A stretch of 64,000 nucleotides of DNA from an uncultured Alphaproteobacteria bacterium. Its GTDB lineage: Bacteria > Pseudomonadota > Alphaproteobacteria > SP197. Positions within the stretch are counted from its first letter, which is position 1. Every line of letters begins with the position of its first letter. The DNA lies in NCBI GenBank assembly GCA_943787175.1, contig CALSLK010000017.1, forward strand, positions 1 to 64,000. The letters are read 5' to 3'. The notes beneath the pieces are model-generated. The model was not told the DNA's origin. It was given only the letters and a program-made list of their open reading frames with translations, and made no database searches. Below are positions 54,288 through 64,000 of this stretch, one piece after another. Position numbers and translations under genes: made by a program.

Positions 54288-56038
54288 AGTTGCGGCTCAG
54301 GTCGCAGGCTGGGGCGCGGCAGTTCGGGTTCGGCTGCACCATCAGTTCCGGTAACACAGGCGTGCTCCACCATGCTGCGGGCGATCTCGTGCTCGCCCAT
54401 GATGACGGTTCCCGCTCCATGGGCAACTGCAGATGCTCCACACCCGCATCGCTGTGCGCACGTGCCAGATTATCTGTATGGCCGGGATTGAGCGCACGCG
54501 CGCTGCTCGGCGATCTGGCCCTGCCTCGAACATGTCGGGGATCGCTATCAACAGCCAAGACTTGGCCCTCGCGACATGTTGGCTGCTTCGAGCAATCTCC
54601 GTCCGAGGCGCCGTTGCCCATGAAGACGTCCACGCCCTGCTCGCGCAAGTCGGGTTGCGCATCGGCATGTTGTTCCTCGATCACGAACGAAGGTGCTGCC
54701 CGTCGCGCCAGCAGGTCCCTGGCAATCCGCGTTCCGACACGCGGCCGTGAGCCGACGATCGACGGCATGATCTTCAAGCAGCTTGCAGTGTTCCGGCGCT
54801 TCCACCTCCGGCGCAGGTTCCGGCAGCGCCCTTGCGCTTCTCCAGCCAGGCGCTCAAGCCGATCTGCCCCAGAAGAACAGCAGGGGATTGGCCAGGATCG
54901 AGAGAATGGCGCCCTGCCAGAATCAGGTCGTTCGCCTGTTGCGGCAGCATGCCGAAGCGCCAGGCCCAGCCCGGCAAGGATGAACGAGAACTCTCCGATC
55001 TGCGCAAGGCTCGCTGAAACCGTCAGTGCCGTTGGAGATCGGATGGCGGAATGCCACCACGATCAGGAAGGCCGCGATGGATTTGCCGAATGCGATGATC
55101 AGGAAGGTGGCAATGACCGGCCAGAAATCCCGGATCAGGACCGACGGATCGAACAGCATGCCGACCGAAACGAAGAACAGGACCGCAAAAGCATCGCGCA
55201 GCGGCAAGGTTTCTGCAGCCGCTTCGTGGCTCAGTTCTGATTCACTGAGAACCATACCGGCAAAGAATGCGCCCAGGGCAAACGACACATCGAACAGTTC
55301 GGCAGCACCGAATGCGACGCCCAGAGAAATCGCCAGAACGCCAAGACGAAACAGCTCCTTGGATCCGGTCCGCGAGATGTAATGCAGCACCCATGGGATA
55401 AGTCGGCGCCCGCCAATCAGCATCAGCGCCATGAACGCGGCGACCTTGCCCAGAGTGATGACAAACGCGAGCACGATCTCGCCGGCGCCCTGCGCTTCTT
55501 CGGGATCACTGACCAGAAAATCTGCAAAGACCGGGAGCAACACCAAAGCCAGGACCATGACCAGGTCCTCGACAATCAACCACCCCACCGTGATCCGGCC
55601 ACGTTCGGTTTCAACCAGCCTGCGCTCCTGGAGCGCACGCAGCAGCACGACGGTACTGGCAACCGACAGTGCCAACCCGAACACGATGCCCCCGGTGAGT
55701 GGCCAGCCCATCAGTTCCGACAGCCCCACGCCAAGCAAGGTTGCAAAGGAGATTTGTACGATTGCCCCGGGCACCGCAATGGACCAGACCGACAGCAATT
55801 CCTTGAGCGAGAAATGCAGACCAACGCCAAACATGAGCAGGATCACGCCGATCTCGGCCAGTTGTGGCGCAAGAGTCTGATCAGCCACAAAACCCGGCGT
55901 GAATGGCCCGACCAGCACGCCTGCCAGCAGATAACCCACGAGCGCTGAAACCTTCAGGCGGTTGGCAATGGCGCCCAGAATGAAGGCCAATACAAGGCCA
56001 ATGACGATAGTTGCGATCAGAGAGGTATCATGCGGCAT
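54286..56038 (-). pseudogene. Kef/YbaL-type cation:proton antiporter, several frameshifts
   Basis: The N-terminal 320 residues (56038 to about 55060) are intact and form a CPA2 antiporter membrane domain: LAGVLVGPFTPGFVADQTLA, LLMFGVGLHFSLKELL and FGLALSVASTVVLLRALQ. After RHPIS the frame shifts to ALTVSASLAQIGEFSFILAG then ANDLILAGAILSILANPLL. An RCK/TrkA-N-like part follows (IVGSRPRVGTRIARDLLA, VFMGNGASDG) in broken frames to 54286. Such proteins exchange K+ or Na+ for H+ under nucleotide control. A short membrane-only protein would be made as written. Confidence 0.75.
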
Positions 56039-56118
56039 GACAAAGAGCCTGACGGGCGGTTTTGGAAAATCGGGCCATTAGGTCACGACGACCATGGCAA
56101 GCACAAGACCGGCAAACG

Positions 56119-57288
56119 TCAACCGCTGCCAGATCCGAAGTAATCGGCCAGTTTCGCGCTTGCGGCATCAAGAATGCTGTCCTGCTTGGAGAAACAGAAC
56201 CTGGCAAGGTGTTCGACCTTGCCCGTGCGATAAAACGCGCTGACAGGAACGGCAGTCACCCCGGCCTCGATCGTGATCAGACGGCAGAACTCCTCGTCTG
56301 TGCCGCTAAATCCAAGAGGACGGAAATCAGCACTGACAAAGTACGTACCGTCGGAAGGCAGAACGTCGAACCCGGCTGCCTTCAGCCCTGCCCCAAGCCG
56401 ATCCCGCTTGGCCTGCATGTCACCGGCAAGGCCCTCAAAATAGGCGTCATCCTTGGCCAGTCCATACGCCACGGCCTTTTGGAGATTAGGTGCTGTCGTG
56501 AACGTCATGAACTGATGAGTCTTGGCAATCGTGCTCATCAGGGCTGCTGGACCTTCGATCCATCCGACCTTCCAGCCGGTCAACGAAAAGATCTTACCCG
56601 CCGAAGCGATGCGCAATGTGCGCTCACGCATGCCCGGCAATCCGGCAATCGGGATGTGCTGCAGGTCATCAAACAGCAGATGCTCATAGACCTCGTCACA
56701 AACACAGATCACATCGTGCTCGACACAAAGACGCGCAATCGTCTCCAGCTCCTCACGACGGAACACCTTGGATGCCGGGTTCATCGGGTTGTTGAGCAGG
56801 ATCATCTTGGTTTCCGGCCCAAACGCAGCTTCCAGCTCTGCAAGGGGCAGTGACCACTCCGGCGGCTGCAGACTCACATACTTTGGCACCGCTCCCGACC
56901 GCTCAACGATGGGCGGATAGGAATCATAGAGAGGCTCGAGAAGAATCACCTCATCACCGGGATTGAGCATGCCCAGGAAGCAATCGGCCAGCGCTTCGGT
57001 CGCGCCAGATGTCACGACAATCTCGCTCTGCCAGTCATAGTCCAGACCATAAAACCGTTCTGCATGCGCAGCGATGGCCTGGCGCAACTCCGGCAACCCG
57101 GTCATGGGCGGGTACTGGTTGGGACCTTCGATAAGCGCTTCTGCGGCAACACGGCGCACATCCTCAGGCCCATCCTGATCGGGGAAGCCCTGCCCCAGAT
57201 TGATCGAGCCATGTTCGATCGCCAGGCGTGACATCACTTCGAAAACTGTCGTACCGAGCCCGGCCATGGTCGTGTTGACTGGCTTCAT
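56119..57288 (-). CDS. Class I PLP aminotransferase (YbdL/kynurenine-aminotransferase-like)
   Basis: 389 residues. MSRLAIEHGSINLGQGFPDQ and the NQYPPMTGLPELRQAIA segment are characteristic of the methionine/glutamine/kynurenine transaminase branch. The PLP Lys lies in ASAGKIFSLTGWKVGW and the phosphate-binding Asn in ILLNNPMNPASKV. GGGGAGA upstream of ATG 57288 fixes the start; the frame is open further. The donor and acceptor cannot be fixed by eye. Confidence 0.92.
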   Translation of the reverse strand: MKPVNTTMAGLGTTVFEVMSRLAIEHGSINLGQGFPDQDGPEDVRRVAAEALIEGPNQYPPMTGLPELRQAIAAHAERFYGLDYDWQSEIVVTSGATEALADCFLGMLNPGDEVILLEPLYDSYPPIVERSGAVPKYVSLQPPEWSLPLAELEAAFGPETKMILLNNPMNPASKVFRREELETIARLCVEHDVICVCDEVYEHLLFDDLQHIPIAGLPGMRERTLRIASAGKIFSLTGWKVGWIEGPAALMSTIAKTHQFMTFTTAPNLQKAVAYGLAKDDAYFEGLAGDMQAKRDRLGAGLKAAGFDVLPSDGTYFVSADFRPLGFSGTDEEFCRLITIEAGVTAVPVSAFYRTGKVEHLARFCFSKQDSILDAASAKLADYFGSGSG

Positions 57289-57380
57289 GCTTCTCTCCCC
57301 GAACGCTTGCGCGACCTTGCCGGACTCCCTCGCCCGAGGCAACGGTCCACACCGCAGGCGCCTGTGCTAAACACGCCTCC

Positions 57381-58097
57381 ATGGCAACGTTGCGCGAAAC
57401 CGACCTCTATCAGCCCATCAAGGAATTCCTTGAAGGTCAGGGCTACGCCGTGAAGGGCGAAATCGGCCGGTGTGATGTGGTCGCGACCAAAGATGACGCC
57501 GAGCCCGTCATCGTGGAACTCAAGCTTGCCTTCAGCCTGCCGCTCATCTTCCAGGGGCTCCAGCGCCAGACCATCAGCGACCTGATCTATCTGGCCATAC
57601 CCACGCCAAAGGCCCGAAGCGGCGTCTGGGCGCAGCACCGCCGGGATGCACTCAAGCTCTGCCGCATGCTGGGTCTGGGCCTGCTGTTCGTTGACCTTGC
57701 AACAGGCAATGTCGAAACCATGCTGGATCCCACGGTCTACAAGCCGCGCAAACAGCCCAGGGCGCGCCAGCGCCTGTTGGGCGAGTTCCAGCGTCGCGTT
57801 GGTGATCCCACGGTGGGCGGCGGCCGTGGACGCCCGGTCATGACGGCCTACCGCCAGGACGCCCTTCGCTGCGCCATCGCCCTTTCACGCCACGGCCCCA
57901 GCAGTCCGGCTGCTCTGCGCAAAAGTACAGGCGTCGAACGCGCTGGAACCATCCTCCAGCGCGATGTCTATGGCTGGTTCGAACGGGTCGAACGTGGTGT
58001 TTACGCCATCACGCCAGTGGGGACGACAGCCCTGGAAACCTTCTCGGATACTGTTTCCAAGCTCGACGCCGAGCTGATTGCACTGCAAACAAGTTGA
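57381..58097 (+). CDS. DUF2161 PD-(D/E)XK nuclease-fold protein
   Basis: 238 residues. The N-terminal half has the nuclease-fold core: Glu in VKGEIGRCDVV, Asp in the same segment, and ExK in VIVELKLAF. The C-terminal half is a winged-helix-like region (ALRKSTGVERAGTILQRDVY). Length and motifs fit DUF2161, predicted phosphodiesterases with no settled role. It is divergent from the aminotransferase with 92 bases between starts. Confidence 0.8.
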   Translation: MATLRETDLYQPIKEFLEGQGYAVKGEIGRCDVVATKDDAEPVIVELKLAFSLPLIFQGLQRQTISDLIYLAIPTPKARSGVWAQHRRDALKLCRMLGLGLLFVDLATGNVETMLDPTVYKPRKQPRARQRLLGEFQRRVGDPTVGGGRGRPVMTAYRQDALRCAIALSRHGPSSPAALRKSTGVERAGTILQRDVYGWFERVERGVYAITPVGTTALETFSDTVSKLDAELIALQTS

Positions 58098-58181
58098 TCA
58101 TCTGCACATTTTTTGTGCACCACGATCAAATGTATCACATTAGGAATCGATCTTAACTAATTGTTATTAAACAATCACTGA

Positions 58182-58580
<399 letters not shown>

Positions 58581-58623
58581 CCAAATCTGCCTTTACCCAA
58601 CTATCGTCAATCAGGAGTAAGTC

Positions 58624-60033
<1,410 letters not shown>

Positions 60034-60055
60034 CGCTCAACTGCAGACGAACGGG

Positions 60056-60092
60056 AAAGGGCGCGGTTCCGGTTGGAACTGCGCCCTTCTTG
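60056..60092 (+). terminator. Terminator of glnBA
   Basis: AAGGGCGCGGTTCC pairs with GGAACTGCGCCCTT (one G-T pair) around GGTT, followed by CTTGTTT. It stands 23 bases after the glnA stop. Confidence 0.85.
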
Positions 60093-60129
60093 TTTGATTC
60101 AAGCCAGATGCATTTCCACCAGCATCACT

Positions 60130-61719
60130 TCAGTTTTCAGCAAACGCCGGCAGGCCGAAATCCTGAACCAGCATGGCTTCGGCGGTTGCAAGCGCGCCTT
60201 CGACCCAACCGGAATCATGAGACCAGGCATCACCGCAGATATGCAGCCTGGTATCGGCAAAGGGGCGGCGCATGTGATCCATAACCCGGGCAGAATTCTC
60301 TCCGACCTTCCAGCGATACCATCCGCCACCATAGGGGTCCTCGCCCCAGTTCTTGTAGGTCGCGGCATAAGGGCGCGGCATGTCACCGGTGATACCGTGT
60401 GAATCCTTCAACTGGCGCAGAACTTCCTCCACCATCGCCTCCGATGCCGGCAGGCTCTCGATCAGGGAAGGTGCCAGAGGTTCGCCGTTGGGGCCCTTCA
60501 TGTCACCGGCCCAGTCGGCATCGTTGAAGCGGCGCCCGCCCGTCAATCCCTGCCAGAAGTCGATTGCCTGACCATCGTGGTAACTGGCCATCAGCAAGGC
60601 TTGGCCATCGGCCTCCTTGCCCCAGTAGTAGGTCTGGCGGATCGGAAGGTCCGTGATCGATTTGCCGCCATCAATGCCCAGTTCCTCCCACCAGGCCGTG
60701 TCGAAAGCCAGGTGGATCTTGGCCAGCGGACCAGCCGTGATGGCATGCATGCTCGACGCGAACCGAGGATCGGACAGGAAAAAGCAATCGGGATCGAGCA
60801 TTTCGATGGAACGTTTGGGCATGGCCAGGACCAAACTGTCGCATGACAGCATTACCGCACCGTCCGGCCCATCCATCGAGACCGTGAAGGTGTCGTCGGC
60901 GTTTCGCTCAACCAGACTCAGAGGGTGAGAAAGGTGGATTTCTGCGCCTTCGCGCATTGCGTCGCGAGCGATGGCATGTGGCAGGGCTTCAAAGCCGTTT
61001 TTCAGACGGTAAAACGCCTGGTCGGGATGAAAGGCGCGGCCCAGGAAACCAATGGCGTCGGCTGCGTTCCAGTTCTTCAGGATGGAATAGTAGCCAAGCT
61101 CATCGCGCATGTAGTTGAACCCCTCATTGCTGCGCCGCTCCAGCAGATAGGTCCACAGGCCCTGGTTGACCAGCGCCGGGTCGCCGGCAAGCGCCGCATC
61201 CAGATCGGGTCGGATCGTTGCTTCGAGAAGATGATCTCCCGCGTCAACCATGGCGCGCTCTTGCGCATTCAGGAAGTACGGCAGATCAGCGCTGCCTGCA
61301 TCAGGCGCCAGACGCTGTCCTCTTAGATAGCTGAAGGCCGACTGATAATCGAAATCCTCGACCCCCTCCTCACCGATGAAACGCTCCACAGCGGCGACGA
61401 CAAGACGGTGGTGGGATGTATGACGCATGCCGCCAATTTCAGCACGGTTGACATCCATCCCGGGCAATTGGACCGAGAGAAGGCGCCCGCCGAGCCTGTC
61501 GCTGGCCTCGAACAGCGCAACCTTGCGTCCCTGCTGGCTGAGGCGCCAAGCCGTGAAGAGACCAGACATGCCGCCGCCCGCAACGATACAATCGTAATGA
61601 TCGCCGTCTGCGTATGCAGCTCCGTTCCAGAAACCAACTCCGGCACCTGCAGCTACACCGCCGCCAAGAAGCTTGAGCATGTCACGGCGATCAGAGCGGG
61701 GGAGTTGCGTCGAGAACAT
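60130..61719 (-). CDS. Flavin-dependent amine oxidase with Tat signal, second copy type
   Basis: 529 residues. The leader has a twin-arginine motif (SDRRDMLKLLGG) and a hydrophobic stretch. The FAD motif CIVAGGGMSGLFTAWRLSQQ then KVALFEASDRLGGRL is followed by a C-terminal FAD contact in LHICGDAWSHDSGWVEGALA. It belongs to the monoamine-oxidase/L-amino-acid-oxidase superfamily. AGGAAA precedes ATG 61719. It is convergent with glnA, so the placement near nitrogen assimilation genes is suggestive: oxidation of an exported amine would release ammonia. It shares fold and export type, but only limited sequence, with the oxidase at 19828. Confidence 0.87.
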   Translation of the reverse strand: MFSTQLPRSDRRDMLKLLGGGVAAGAGVGFWNGAAYADGDHYDCIVAGGGMSGLFTAWRLSQQGRKVALFEASDRLGGRLLSVQLPGMDVNRAEIGGMRHTSHHRLVVAAVERFIGEEGVEDFDYQSAFSYLRGQRLAPDAGSADLPYFLNAQERAMVDAGDHLLEATIRPDLDAALAGDPALVNQGLWTYLLERRSNEGFNYMRDELGYYSILKNWNAADAIGFLGRAFHPDQAFYRLKNGFEALPHAIARDAMREGAEIHLSHPLSLVERNADDTFTVSMDGPDGAVMLSCDSLVLAMPKRSIEMLDPDCFFLSDPRFASSMHAITAGPLAKIHLAFDTAWWEELGIDGGKSITDLPIRQTYYWGKEADGQALLMASYHDGQAIDFWQGLTGGRRFNDADWAGDMKGPNGEPLAPSLIESLPASEAMVEEVLRQLKDSHGITGDMPRPYAATYKNWGEDPYGGGWYRWKVGENSARVMDHMRRPFADTRLHICGDAWSHDSGWVEGALATAEAMLVQDFGLPAFAEN

Positions 61720-62024
61720 GCGAATTTCCTTTCTGGAATCCTACAAACAATCAGAGATGGCGATGCCATCATAAAATCAAATTTGCAAGCTGACATAGCG
61801 TTCAGAACCAACCCATCACGATGCCTATGGGCAAGACGCTTCCATCGGCAACCAACGGGGCGAACGTCACAATTCAAAGCGTAAAAGCACGAAAGGGATA
61901 TTGGCACTCGAACAGGCGCGACCGCAATAATCCGCAACTCCGTCTGTTGCCGCCACGACCGTAAATTGCAAATCCGAGCAATTGGCGCAATCATAAGAAC
62001 ACAATATTGATGCTTGGGGAGCAC
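61720..62024. other. Intergenic region between amine oxidase and lipoprotein genes
   Basis: About 305 bases between divergent genes, fairly A+T rich around 61760-61800 and 61970-62000. It should hold both promoters. No hairpin, repeat or small gene stands out. Confidence 0.45.
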
Positions 62025-62456
62025 ATGAGATTCACCATCATTGCCGCGCTGATCATGCTCGTGATTTCGGGATGCCGGACAACCGATCCGCCCCGCACGC
62101 TGTTCACACAAACAGCCGATCGAAGTTACGATTTCGGCTCGATCGAATGGGCGTCGGGCGAATCAACACACATCTTTTACAAGACCCTTGAACACAACGG
62201 ATTCGTCAGCTTTTGTGCCTACGCGGTGTCTGCAGAGGGCATGAACAGCGATACCGAAGCGCGCATGCTGGACCAGCGCACCTTAAGCCTGGACGATGTA
62301 CCGCTCGGCAGCTCCGATTTCATTCCAGTCTACGAAACCAACGTTTCGCGCTCAGCAACAGCACATTGCATACAAACATCCATCGCCTGGGAGAAATCCT
62401 GGGGCAGTGCAGCGCCATACCTTGACGGCCCCAAGCGCGTTCGCTCGTTGGACTAG
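62025..62456 (+). CDS. Small lipoprotein, paralogue 1
   Basis: 143 residues. The signal peptide MRFTIIAALIMLVISGC ends in a lipobox, so it is likely membrane-anchored. Mature-part features shared with the next gene are a W(A/S)xG(E/D) segment, (FYKT/FIRS)LE(H/R)NG, a Cys in the FCAYAVSAE region and SSDF/GSFDF. The later Cys (HCIQTS) pairs by position with GCIETT in paralogue 2. GGGGAG precedes ATG 62025. Function unknown. Confidence 0.72.
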   Translation: MRFTIIAALIMLVISGCRTTDPPRTLFTQTADRSYDFGSIEWASGESTHIFYKTLEHNGFVSFCAYAVSAEGMNSDTEARMLDQRTLSLDDVPLGSSDFIPVYETNVSRSATAHCIQTSIAWEKSWGSAAPYLDGPKRVRSLD

Positions 62457-62482
62457 CCAACACGATGAAAGGACTCTTTGGA

Positions 62483-62908
62483 ATGAAACAGACAATGGTG
62501 ATCGCAGTGCTCGTGCTCGTCATTGCCGCCTGCCAGACAACGCGCACGCGTTTTGATGAGTCGGCATCTTATGGCTTCAACAAGTACACACTCACATGGA
62601 GCGATGGCGACAAGAGCGAAATTTTCATTCGCTCCTTGGAGCGCAACGGTCATCTGGCAGTATGCAGCTACGTTGTTTCGGAGAGTTCGCCAGGAAATCG
62701 CGATACCGAAATGGCCTGGTACAGAGTTCAGACCCTGTATGTGAATGACCTGTCGGCGGGCAGCTTCGATTTCCTACGGATTTATGGTGAAGAGGACTTT
62801 GCACCCTTCCAGGCGGGCTGCATTGAAACCACGACACCCTGGAGCCAGGCCTTTGCTGAGCCAGAGATTGATCTCGAAGGCGCAAGTCGGATTGTTGTGA
62901 AGTACTGA
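62483..62908 (+). CDS. Small lipoprotein, paralogue 2
   Basis: 141 residues with lipobox VIAAC in MKQTMVIAVLVLVIAACQTT. It shares spacing and motifs with paralogue 1 (SLERNGHLAVCSYVVSE, GSFDFLRIY, GCIETTTPWSQAF), so the pair arose by tandem duplication; the two conserved Cys are probably disulfide-bonded. The Met at 62465 would lengthen the signal by six residues. A terminator follows at 62963, ending the two-gene operon. Confidence 0.72.
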   Translation: MKQTMVIAVLVLVIAACQTTRTRFDESASYGFNKYTLTWSDGDKSEIFIRSLERNGHLAVCSYVVSESSPGNRDTEMAWYRVQTLYVNDLSAGSFDFLRIYGEEDFAPFQAGCIETTTPWSQAFAEPEIDLEGASRIVVKY

Positions 62909-62962
62909 ACGGCTTTGCCAGCGGGGCAAACACCCGCTAGACCACCTGATGTCAAAGCGAAA

Positions 62963-62990
62963 CGGGCGCGCCATGGGTGCGCCCTTTTTT
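62963..62990 (+). terminator. Rho-independent terminator after the lipoprotein pair
   Basis: GGGCGC pairs with GCGCCC, followed by six T at 62985-62990. It lies 55 bases after the second lipoprotein stop and just before the MFS gene. Confidence 0.85.
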
Positions 62991-63009
62991 ATCAGCCAGA
63001 AGGCATGTG

Positions 63010-64000
63010 ATGACGCAGGTAACACCGGCAGCAGAATCCACCACCGTTTCATTGACTCCTTCGCAACGGCGCCGCGGCCTGACAGCCGTACTGTTGGGTA
63101 TGCTGGTGATCGGCATCAATGTCGGGCTGATCAATCCGCTGATTGCGTTGAACCTGGAATCCCGTGGCATTTCCACCACCTTCAACGGGATCAACGCAGC
63201 GATGCCCTACATCGCGGCCATCCTGTTCGCGCCTCTGGTGCCGCGTCTGGCCAGACGTATGGGGTTGCTGGGGGTCCTGTTCCTTTCCGGCGCCATCGAC
63301 ATTGCCGTCATCCTGGCCTTCACGCTCAGCGACGACACCTGGGTCTGGCTGGGCCTGCGGTTCCTGATGGGCCTGGGCATGCTGTTCCACTGGGTGGGCA
63401 GCGAGATCTGGGTCAACGCGGCCGTGACGGACGCCAACCGGGGTAAAATCCTGGGACTCAATGGCGCTTTGTTTTCCGCGGGAATGATCTGCGGGCCACT
63501 GATCCTGGGACTGATCGGCACAGTTGGGGCACTTCCGTTCTACCTCTGTGCCTGTCTGATCATCCTTGCCATGTCCCCCCTGCTCTTTGCCTTTGGCACC
63601 GCACCGGACGCCAGGGGGTCACACAAGACCAACCTGATCGCCACCGTGCGCGCCGCACCAACCCCCATGGCGGGCGCGCTTCTGGAGGGCATCATCTTTG
63701 TTGCCCTGTTTGTCCAGTTGCCGATCTATGGCGTGCGCAGCGGTATGATTGAAGTCGATGCCATCAATCTGCTGGCAGCACTGGTGATCGGCGGCACGAT
63801 TGCGCCCCTGGGCATCGGCTGGCTGGCCGACCACATGGACCGCCGCCTGTTGCTGATCGGCTGTGGCGCCGTGACACTTGCGGCCATCCTGATGCTTCCG
63901 GTCGTCTTCGGCTCGACCTGGATGACATGGGCATTGCTCATGGTCTGGGGCGGTGCCGGCGCGGGTTTCTATACCGTGGGTCTTGTTCGCCTGGGTGAAA
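63010..64000 (+). CDS. MFS transporter, 3' end beyond the window
   Basis: 330 residues are visible from ATG 63010 (AGAAGG upstream), open to the window edge. There are about nine hydrophobic helices so far; the loop between helices 2 and 3 is LVPRLARRMGLLG, and the cytoplasmic middle loop includes GTAPDARGSHKTN. The second half starts near MAGALLEGIIFVALFVQLPI, and WLADHMDRRLLLIG repeats the loop motif. It resembles YcaD/sugar-efflux type MFS carriers. The substrate is unknown. Confidence 0.85.
   Translation, partial: MTQVTPAAESTTVSLTPSQRRRGLTAVLLGMLVIGINVGLINPLIALNLESRGISTTFNGINAAMPYIAAILFAPLVPRLARRMGLLGVLFLSGAIDIAVILAFTLSDDTWVWLGLRFLMGLGMLFHWVGSEIWVNAAVTDANRGKILGLNGALFSAGMICGPLILGLIGTVGALPFYLCACLIILAMSPLLFAFGTAPDARGSHKTNLIATVRAAPTPMAGALLEGIIFVALFVQLPIYGVRSGMIEVDAINLLAALVIGGTIAPLGIGWLADHMDRRLLLIGCGAVTLAAILMLPVVFGSTWMTWALLMVWGGAGAGFYTVGLVRLGE

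Overview
The window is high-GC bacterial DNA from an alphaproteobacterium, probably a Rhodospirillales-like lineage. The evidence is an rplM-rpsI pair with argC nearby, a glnB-glnA operon behind a sigma-54 promoter, a class I PHA synthase, and an aminotransferase/hom/glpX/recJ neighbourhood typical of that class. The exact taxon cannot be fixed from sequence reading alone.

Layout. (1) 1-23.4 kb is an accessory region full of mobile DNA. It holds an IS3 end at the left edge, a nearly complete IS6-family element, two IS3-family elements, IS110 and IS481 relics, at least seven IS6-family pieces, and a decayed prophage segment (primase-like C-terminus, HNH endonuclease, possible terminase small subunit). 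Between these pieces sit single genes or pairs that look like one catabolic programme for N-methylated or amine compounds: two Rieske oxygenases (one cut by the IS), a trimethylamine-dehydrogenase-like flavoprotein, a creatinase-like M24 protein, two phytanoyl-CoA-dioxygenase-type oxygenases, an isochorismatase-fold hydrolase, a group II PLP decarboxylase and a Tat-exported flavin amine oxidase. A very long FecR/RTX protein with 33-bp tandem repeats lies among them. The region ends at a tRNA-Glu gene. (2) 23.5-48.8 kb is mostly intact core metabolism. On the minus strand are recJ, glpX, hom and an OmpA-like lipoprotein, with phaC divergent from them. Then come a coupled minus-strand run (CMD-like gene, argC, gamma-carbonic anhydrase, P-loop kinase), an arginase-family/class V aminotransferase/RidA group, rpsI-rplM, a plus-strand run (enoyl-CoA hydratase, CoA-binding protein, small lipoprotein, O-acetylhomoserine sulfhydrylase, DUF3830), two EamA transporters, small secreted proteins and tRNA-His. 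(3) 48.7-56.0 kb carries envelope genes in broken frames: a LysE exporter, two tandem YcbB-like L,D-transpeptidases, a YcbK/MepK-like murein hydrolase and a Kef-type antiporter. (4) 56.1-64.0 kb is intact again: aminotransferase, DUF2161 nuclease-fold protein, glnB-glnA, a second flavin amine oxidase, two paralogous lipoproteins and the start of an MFS transporter.

Two cross-cutting signals matter most. First, amine/N-methyl catabolic genes are repeatedly bracketed by IS6-family remnants, which suggests IS6-driven assembly of a pathway. Second, many otherwise well conserved genes, including recJ, are broken by single-base indels, often in short homopolymers. Much of the apparent pseudogene load may therefore be base-calling error, although amber codons, deletions and IS truncations show that some decay is real.
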